Shown here: positions 8,745-16,049 of the stretch, in pieces
How the letters are laid out: every line of letters begins with the position of its first letter
Numbering within the stretch: position 1 is the stretch's first letter
NCBI GenBank assembly: GCA_934101745.1
Contig: CAKOSD010000004.1
Span: 1 to 16,049 of the forward strand
Length of the DNA: 16,049 nt
DNA from: an uncultured Bacilli bacterium
GTDB lineage: Bacteria > Bacillota_I > Bacilli_A > RF39 > UBA660
Reading direction: 5' to 3'
Made by a program: the position numbers and the translations under genes
The notes under the pieces: generated by a model
What the model was told of the DNA's origin: nothing
Database searches by the model: none
Seen by the model: the letters and a program-made list of their open reading frames with translations, nothing else

Positions 8745-9261
8745 CTTTATTCTCCTCTAAATATTTTAAATGGCTAAAACCAATTAATATTGTTAAAATA
8801 ATTAAAAATATATTTGTTAAATTACAAATAACTTTTATATACCAAGAGGCATTTACAACCTTAGTATATAAGATAAAACCATACTTTAAATAATTAAGAT
8901 AAAATATTACTAAAACTTCTATGATATCTATAACAATTCTAAGTCTCTTCCCATTAATTATATCATAAATAACTATTGGTATTAAAAGATAATAGAAGTT
9001 CCAGTTATAAATATAGTTACTATAGTCAGTATTAAATAATATAAACCAAATAGTAAAAATAACAAATAAATATAATAAACTATAAGATATATTATTTAAG
9101 ATACTATTATTATTTAAAAGACCAATAATAAGTACTTTTAACTTATTATTATTCTTAGAATTAATTATACCTTTTAAAATAAGACTAAGTATTACCGTAA
9201 TAATACCAAAATATATTAAAAAATAAACTATTTTATTAGCAAAATAAACTAAAGTATCCAT
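8701..9261 (-). CDS. Polytopic membrane protein, candidate X0 (membrane-sector) subunit
   Basis: The protein has 186 residues with about five predicted membrane helices (around 10-30, 59-77, 88-103, 108-124 and 142-161) and a charged C-terminal tail (162-186) rich in Lys/Glu. The fourth helix region begins with a G-K-R-L-R cluster and carries Asp and Glu (D112, E115) among hydrophobic residues, which is unusual for a simple anchor. It does not match F0 subunit a (no conserved Arg-containing helix recognised) or subunit c (not a two-helix hairpin of about 75 residues). Its ATG is 2 bases after the epsilon stop, with AAGG just upstream, so it is almost certainly co-translated with the F1-like subunits. 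Position and topology make it the best candidate for the membrane sector that the F1-like head works on. The family is not recognised. Confidence 0.8.
   Translation of the reverse strand: MDTLVYFANKIVYFLIYFGIITVILSLILKGIINSKNNNKLKVLIIGLLNNNSILNNISYSLLYLFVIFTIWFILFNTDYSNYIYNWNFYYLLIPIVIYDIINGKRLRIVIDIIEVLVIFYLNYLKYGFILYTKVVNASWYIKVICNLTNIFLIILTILIGFSHLKYLEENKDGKREKEIKEFNQK
8752..8758 (-). promoter_or_regulatory. Strong internal Shine-Dalgarno for the 8744 start
   Basis: AGAGGAG on the minus strand lies 7 bases before ATG 8744, inside the coding sequence of the preceding membrane protein. It supports a real 44-base gene overlap rather than a later start. Confidence 0.75.
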
Positions 9262-9263
9262 AA

Positions 9264-11614
<2,351 letters not shown>

Positions 11615-11618
<4 letters not shown>

Positions 11619-12919
11619 TTTAACTCACTTAAGAAACGATAAGAATCTAACATTTCTTGTTGGCTTTTGGGACTATATCTATCTTGGGTTAAATTAGTTA
11701 AAATTTGTTTGCCTTCTTGCATAACGGCTTTAATACCTGCACTTAATTCATCTTGATTAGATAATTCATAAATACTAGCCATTTCTAAATAAGATAGTAA
11801 TCTTCTTCTTAAAAGAGTACCACATGCCTTCATTTCTTTATTTTGAACGGCTCCGCCTAAACGCGATACGGATAAACCATAATTAATAGCGGGTTTAATT
11901 CCTTTTTGAAAGTTCTTACTAGATAAAACTAACTGGCCATCGGTAATAGAAATAATGTTAGTAGAAATATAATCGGTTATATCCTCACCTCTTGTTTCCA
12001 CAATCGGTAAAACGGTAATACTAGCGCCGTTTTTATACTTACAGCCCTTTTCTAAAAGCCTTGAATGAAGATAAAAGATGTCTGCGGGATAAGCATCACG
12101 CCCCGGTGCCCTACCCGACATTAGGGAAGTCTCACGATAAGCATCAGCATGTCTTTTTAAATCATCAAATACCACTAAACAATTAGTGCCCATTTGCATA
12201 TAACGTCTAGCAATCGACATGGCATAATAAGGAGTTAAAACCAAAAAGGGGGCGGGATAATCATTGAAAGCCGGGACAATTATCGTATAACTCATAGCCT
12301 CTTTATTTAATAAATCATAATAAATCTTCTTAACCTCTTTCATGGTCTTGCCAATGGGACAATAAATACAAACAATATCCTTATCTTTTTGATTAACAAT
12401 AGTATCTAAAGCAATTTGGGTCTTACCCGTTTTCTTATCGCCAATAATTAACTGACGCTGTCCCAGACCAATAGGATACATTAAATCAATACCGGCAATT
12501 CCCGTTTGTAATTGCTCATTAACCGTACCTCTATCCATAATAGGAATATTATCTTCTTCAATAGGTACTTTAACTAATTCTTCATAAGTTTTACCAAGTA
12601 GGGGATCTTCTCCTAAAAGATTAATCATCCGCCCTAAGGCTTGGGGACTAAAATAACCTTCAAAGACTTCATTAGTTGTTATTGCTTTATCGCCAATAAC
12701 TAACTCGGCTTCTTTTTTTACAATAGCCACCATACAAGTACTAGGACTTATCTTCGTAATATAACCAACGGCCTTATCCGCTAAATTAATTTTTTCATAA
12801 TAGAAAGCCTTATCTAAACCACAAACCTCTACCACAAAATCACTAATACTAACAATTTTCCCGACATCAAAAACGTTCTTACCAGCATTTATATCTTTTA
12901 TAACCTCATCTATATTCAT
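11615..12919 (-). CDS. atpA: F1-type ATPase alpha subunit, short at both ends
   Basis: The protein has 434 residues against about 500 in standard AtpA. Motifs: L-Q-T-G-I-A-G-I-D (137-145), Walker A GDKKTGKT (160-167; family GDRQTGKT), V-V-F-D-D (249-253), A-P-G-R-D-A-Y-P-A-D (271-280), F-Y-L-H-S-R-L-L-E, I-I-S-I-T-D-G-Q, and G-L-S-V-S-R-L-G-G with the arginine finger at R353. The N-terminus begins almost directly at the beta-barrel, lacking most of the roughly 25-residue tail that binds delta in E. coli. The C-terminus stops about 20 residues after the Y-S-P-x-S motif, roughly 60-70 residues early. Start ATG 12919 has TAGGAG 4 bases upstream. It has a noncatalytic nucleotide-site role and supplies the arginine finger to beta. 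Confidence 0.94.
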
Positions 12920-12923
12920 AATA

Positions 12924-12929
12924 CTCCTA
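12924..12929 (-). promoter_or_regulatory. Ribosome binding site of alpha, embedded in the upstream stop codon
   Basis: The minus strand reads TAGGAG; the TAG is the stop of the preceding gene. GGAG lies 4 bases from ATG 12919, a short but usable spacing that ties the two genes together. Confidence 0.7.
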
Positions 12930-13655
12930 TTCTATACTATAATCATACATTTGATTATGGTAATATATCTTTACCCCTCTATAAATATTACTATCACATT
13001 TAGTAACGATTCTTTCATTTAAGTATTTATAATCTTTTAAATTATTACCAGCATATATATAAATACTAGGATCATACTTTCTTATTTCTTCTTCAATAGT
13101 ATCTAATACTTTTAAAATATTTAAACTAGTACTAGTACAATATAAAGGTTCTAAAATATCTCTAACTCTTTTCGGAACCTTTTTAAAAATTACCTCTTTA
13201 TTAACCCTTTTAACTAAAGTATTAGGTTTTAACTTTCTTAAAATATCATAAGTATTAACTAAATCTTGATAAGTATCAATATCTTCCTTAGTTAATCTAT
13301 ATTCTAAAAAATGTTTAATAATAGTCTCATTATCTAAATTAAATCTCGATTCTATTTTCTTGGCTTCTTTTAATATTCCTTCTTTTTTATATTGAACATC
13401 ACTTATATAAATTTTACCTTCCTCAGTTTCACTATTTACATTATTAGTAAGACAATTATTAACTTTAGAAGGATTTTCTTTTTCTTTACTATCTTTAGTT
13501 TCTTCATTGTATTTAGATATATTAAGTAAATACCTCTTTTTAGCCTCATTATTAACATCTAAGACTAATTTTTTTAAGATAAAACTAGTTAAAAGGACTA
13601 ATAACATTAAGATAAATATACTTAAAATAATTATATAAACATCTTCCATAATCAC
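12927..13655 (-). CDS. Membrane-anchored stator-like protein with a delta/OSCP C-terminal motif (b-delta-like)
   Basis: The protein has 242 residues from GTG 13655 (240 if ATG 13649 is used). One N-terminal membrane helix (about 6-29) is followed by a charged, partly low-complexity region (35-105), then a mostly helical stretch (105-195). The last 22 residues fit the C-terminal signature of F1 delta/OSCP, D-x-x-[IL]-x-x-G-V ... Y-D-x-S-I: D221, I224, G227, V228, D238 and S240 keep the exact 18-residue Asp-to-Asp spacing of D-P-S-L-I-G-G...V-I-D-G-S. A helix-anchored b plus delta arrangement directly upstream of alpha is where atpF and atpH lie in ordinary atp operons, and b-delta fusions are known in mycobacteria. 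The GTG overlaps the stop of the preceding frame as GTGA. TAG stop. Orthology is likely but the sequence is strongly diverged. Confidence 0.65.
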   Translation of the reverse strand: MIMEDVYIIILSIFILMLLVLLTSFILKKLVLDVNNEAKKRYLLNISKYNEETKDSKEKENPSKVNNCLTNNVNSETEEGKIYISDVQYKKEGILKEAKKIESRFNLDNETIIKHFLEYRLTKEDIDTYQDLVNTYDILRKLKPNTLVKRVNKEVIFKKVPKRVRDILEPLYCTSTSLNILKVLDTIEEEIRKYDPSIYIYAGNNLKDYKYLNERIVTKCDSNIYRGVKIYYHNQMYDYSIE

Positions 13656-14023
13656 TCATCTGCATTAATAAACTTAGCATATATATCTAAATCTATTAAA
13701 GTTCCATTATAATAAATATTTTCTAATTTTAATTCATTTTTATAACCAATTCGATCTAATTTAAAAGTGCCATTATATCCTAACTCGGCGGCATTAATAT
13801 CAATATCTTCTCCCGCTAAGTTATTATTATCACTATAAACATTAAGAGTAGCCTTATCAAAACGATATTCCCTATCCGTTTTTAAATAATAACTTATAGA
13901 ATTAGCCGTTAATTTAGTTATCTTAAGTTCAATATTAGGTTCCTTGGTTCTAACAGTTATAACATCTTCCGTTACCGTATTTATAGCCCCTTCGACATTG
14001 ATAGTATATTTAAGACTAATATT
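13652..14023 (-). pseudogene. In-frame C-terminal extension beyond the TAG, without its own start
   Basis: These are 123 sense codons plus TGA, in the same frame as the 15145-14024 gene and directly after its TAG. The stretch contains no ATG, GTG or TTG in frame, so it cannot easily be a separate gene. It completes the Fn3-like domain (strands after the corner, then V-R-T-K-E-P) and encodes a further beta-rich tail ending in N-A-D-E. Its TGA overlaps the next gene's GTG (GTGA), as expected for the true end of the upstream gene. Either the gene is freshly interrupted, the TAG is read through, or the base is an assembly error. With a Tyr at the TAG the whole protein would be 497 residues. Confidence 0.75.
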
Positions 14024-14026
14024 CTA
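14024..14026 (-). other. In-frame TAG at the expected Fn3 'tyrosine corner'
   Basis: The residues before the TAG are G-L-N-A-N-T-N, and after it N-I-S-L-K-Y. Fn3 domains have L-x-P-x-T-x-Y here, and sister repeats in the giant protein read L-N-T-D-T-N-Y and L-D-S-C-T-D-Y. TAG sits exactly on the Tyr; TAT or TAC to TAG is one base change. Confidence 0.8.
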
Positions 14027-15145
14027 ATTAGTATTAGCATTTAGTCCTCTAATCGTCGTATTATTACTTTCTTTATTTAAATAATACTTTTGGGGTTCGA
14101 CTATATTGCCCCCAGTTACTTCTAAATAAATAGTTGTAAATTCATTATTAGGATCAAAGACGTTATAGTTAACTTTAATTGTACTTACGGATGATTCAAT
14201 AACCCCAATCGAAAGCCAACGGGATAAATTATAGTTTTTAATGTTGCCTTTAATCGTATTTTGATCAACTTGCATATTATATTGTTGTTTATTAGTATCT
14301 TGTAAACTAGAATTTAAGTTATTAAAACTACCTACCACTGTCTTAAAATAAGAATTGTAATAATCGTTTTGGGCCTCGACTTGTTTTCTTAAATTCTCCA
14401 CCTGTTTTTTTAAATAATCGGTTGTCGAGTTAATGGTAGCATTATCAATTTCCGGATTATCTTCCTTCTTTTCCTCCGGTTTTTTATAATTATTAGTACT
14501 TCCAATAATTTTCTTTAAATCAATAACCGTATTATTAATATCTAAATATTCATTAGCAATATCAAAATCAAAACTACTCGTATTAATTACTAAGGGATTA
14601 ATCTCTTTAACATTAATAGTATCATTATAAAGAGTACTATTCCCATTACGATCTATTTCAATAATTAAATAATCCTTCGTATTAATAGATCCATCACTGC
14701 TACTAATCTTTTTATCTATAATTAAGTATTTACGATCGGCTATTTTAAAGAACTTCGCCCCCTCAATTATACTTATTTTATTTTCTTTTGTTAAACGACT
14801 AATTTCTCCATTATCTTTTACTTCATAATAAGTACCATATATATTTAGAAAACTATCTCCATCTTCTTTGATGATAGCATGAGTTCCTAAATTATAAGTT
14901 ACATTTAACATATCTTCATTATTAATAAGTTTATAATTGCCATCTAAACCCATCTTTAAACTAGCCGTTTTACTAACTTTAATATAATTATTTTCCGCAT
15001 CATAAGTTATACTATTTTTACCAACACTATAATTATTAGTATCTAATTTAATAAAGTGATTAACTGCCATAATAAACATAACCACAATTAGGAAAGTGAT
15101 TACGGTAATTATAATAAATTGTAAAGAATTATTTTTCTTCTTCAT
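14024..15145 (-). CDS. Membrane-anchored coiled-coil surface protein, cut by a TAG in its Fn3-like head
   Basis: There are 373 residues before the TAG. Order: Lys-rich start, membrane helix (about 9-30), beta-rich extracytoplasmic module (about 40-215), a Lys/Glu/Pro linker (220-235), a coiled coil (about 242-290, with L-K-K-Q-V-E-N-L-R-K-Q-V-E heptads), and a Fn3-like domain starting near residue 308 that is broken off at its F-strand by the TAG. The architecture is an anchored stalk with a beta head pointing outwards; a trimer is plausible but not shown. Start ATG 15145 has AGAAAGG 7 bases upstream. It lies just 12 bases after the upstream surface protein and, counting the tail to 13652, overlaps the stator-like gene by 4 bases, so it belongs to the ATPase transcription unit. 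No family is recognised for the membrane-proximal module. Confidence 0.85.
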   Translation of the reverse strand: MKKKNNSLQFIIITVITFLIVVMFIMAVNHFIKLDTNNYSVGKNSITYDAENNYIKVSKTASLKMGLDGNYKLINNEDMLNVTYNLGTHAIIKEDGDSFLNIYGTYYEVKDNGEISRLTKENKISIIEGAKFFKIADRKYLIIDKKISSSDGSINTKDYLIIEIDRNGNSTLYNDTINVKEINPLVINTSSFDFDIANEYLDINNTVIDLKKIIGSTNNYKKPEEKKEDNPEIDNATINSTTDYLKKQVENLRKQVEAQNDYYNSYFKTVVGSFNNLNSSLQDTNKQQYNMQVDQNTIKGNIKNYNLSRWLSIGVIESSVSTIKVNYNVFDPNNEFTTIYLEVTGGNIVEPQKYYLNKESNNTTIRGLNANTN

Positions 15146-15152
15146 AATTTTT

Positions 15153-15159
15153 CCTTTCT
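15153..15159 (-). promoter_or_regulatory. Ribosome binding site for the 15145 start
   Basis: AGAAAGG on the minus strand lies 7 bases before ATG 15145 and overlaps the TAG stop of the upstream gene. It shows that this TAG is a real gene boundary even though both genes share a frame. Confidence 0.75.
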
Positions 15160-16049
15160 AAATAGTATAAGCATATGATATTGTTCTTTCATCAACCGTT
15201 TGCCCAGAGGCATCAATAAACTGAATTTGAATATAATAAATACCGGTTCCTGAAATAATACTTTTTAAGGTATAACCATAACAAGTCGAAGTTCCACAAA
15301 CATTAGCGGTTGGACTGAAGGCTTCTAATCCCGAAGGAGATGCTACTACCACCCCATCTTTATAAATAGAATAACGAATAGCACTAATATCAGATAAACG
15401 CACCGAGTTAGAAAACGTTAAATTAATCTTCGATTTATCATTAAGATTAGTAGTGGCATAAATATCCCCAACATCAATACCATCCCCCGTAAGACCATTA
15501 ACATTTAAAGTTTTATAACTAACGACAATATTATCTTCATTGCTTGTATTAGTAAGATTAGCCTTATAAGTAATAACTATTTGATTTCTCTTCGTTAAAT
15601 CAATATTATTTAAAACAAAATCTTTACCACCCGTATAAACCCCATCATAACTATTAGGGATTTCACTGCCTTCTTCATCATAAAATCCGACCGAATACTG
15701 CCCCTTAACTAAAGTATAACTAGAATCAATAGGATTAACTTTAAAAGTTAGGGTATTCTTATCAGTATCTCTTAAGGCTTGAATATAAAAGTAAGGCGCA
15801 CTAAGTTGACTAAAGTAATAAGTATTCGAATAAGTCGTATCAAGTTCATATAAAGTATTATTAGATTTCTTTAAGTAAGCCTTTAACCCCACAGCATAAT
15901 TAATACCGGTTTTAAACCCACTAGCAGGAGAAATACTAATTTTCTTACTCATATTAGTAGTAATATTAACATCATCACTTATAGTAATATTATAAGTATC
16001 ATCAAGAGGAGTATATTCTTTCTTACCATTACTAGTACTAACTGTATAT
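15158..16049 (-). CDS. C-terminal part of a large surface protein, start beyond right edge
   Basis: The frame is open from the right edge to TAG 15160-15158: at least 297 codons including the stop. A Met at 15952 is internal: the upstream residues (N-I-T-I-S-D-D-V-N-I-T-T-N) continue the same beta-rich, Asn/Thr-rich style and no Shine-Dalgarno site precedes it. The visible sequence reads as two or three Ig/Fn3-like beta domains (for example S-A-P-Y-F-Y-I-Q-A-L, N-L-T-F-S-N-S-V, G-T-G-I-Y-Y-I-Q-I-Q-F). One Cys pair (V-C-G-T-S-T-C-Y) could form a disulphide. There is no C-terminal membrane helix, sorting signal or catalytic motif; it ends in R-T-I-S-Y-A-Y-T-I. Attachment must therefore be through the unseen N-terminus, probably a signal anchor like those of its neighbours. 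The next gene starts 12 bases on. Confidence 0.85.
   Translation of the reverse strand, partial: YTVSTSNGKKEYTPLDDTYNITISDDVNITTNMSKKISISPASGFKTGINYAVGLKAYLKKSNNTLYELDTTYSNTYYFSQLSAPYFYIQALRDTDKNTLTFKVNPIDSSYTLVKGQYSVGFYDEEGSEIPNSYDGVYTGGKDFVLNNIDLTKRNQIVITYKANLTNTSNEDNIVVSYKTLNVNGLTGDGIDVGDIYATTNLNDKSKINLTFSNSVRLSDISAIRYSIYKDGVVVASPSGLEAFSPTANVCGTSTCYGYTLKSIISGTGIYYIQIQFIDASGQTVDERTISYAYTI

Noticed and set aside
13652..14023. Separate small gene between the anchored protein and the stator-like gene
   Set aside because: No ATG, GTG or TTG occurs in this frame, and the sequence continues the interrupted Fn3-like domain.
14024..15160. Genome-wide recoding of TAG as an amino acid
   Set aside because: TAG is also the natural stop at 15158, 12927 and 8013, each followed by the next gene's SD/start or another stop within a few codons; only 14024 looks out of place.
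15158..15952. Complete gene starting at ATG 15952
   Set aside because: The frame stays open upstream to the window edge with the same beta-rich style, and there is no Shine-Dalgarno site before this Met.

Overview
The window comes from an AT-rich, densely packed bacterial genome, and every supported gene reads on the minus strand. TGA ends several genes (alpha, beta, and the frame ending at 13652) and a tryptophan I checked in the beta subunit is TGG, so this is not the Mycoplasma/Spiroplasma code. Shine-Dalgarno sites (AGGAG, AGAAAGG) and 4-base start/stop overlaps are typical of Bacillota. An uncultured gut Bacilli or RF39-type lineage related to mollicutes would fit; that placement is inference from style, not from a marker gene.

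Layout in transcription order, right to left: (1) the C-terminal end of a large surface protein entering from the right edge (>16049 to 15158); (2) a membrane-anchored extracytoplasmic protein with a beta module, a coiled coil and a fibronectin-III-like head, whose frame is cut by one TAG at 14026-14024 and then stays open for 123 more codons; (3) a membrane-anchored protein ending in a delta/OSCP-like motif (13655-12927); (4) four F1-type ATPase subunits in the usual order alpha, gamma, beta, epsilon (12919-9264); (5) a protein with about five membrane helices (9261-8701); (6) a second single-span extracytoplasmic protein (8744-8013); (7) a giant surface protein of at least 2,648 residues (7944 to beyond base 1) with Fn3-like, jelly-roll-like, ALK-type glycine-rich and beta-helix/GLUG domains.

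The central cluster looks like a complete F1 motor head: Walker motifs, catalytic Glu, arginine finger and DELSEED lever are all intact. It has no recognisable F0: no c-ring subunit and no a subunit are seen here. In their place are a TM plus delta-like stator candidate and an unfamiliar multi-helix membrane protein. Alpha is short at both ends and epsilon consists of its N-domain only. This resembles in principle the F1-like X0 ATPases of mycoplasmas (Type 2 linked to gliding in Mycoplasma mobile; Type 3 linked to the MIB-MIP surface system), but occurs in a standard-code organism and within the same gene string as large surface proteins.

Working hypothesis: an ATP-driven, envelope-spanning machine in which the cytoplasmic F1-like head acts through an unconventional membrane sector on anchored surface proteins (adhesin movement, ligand handling or protein remodelling). 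The ATPase assignments are firm; the coupling to surface proteins is inferred from gene order, tight spacing and a shared membrane-proximal module. No RNA genes, mobile elements or CRISPR arrays were seen. No gap between genes exceeds about 70 bases.
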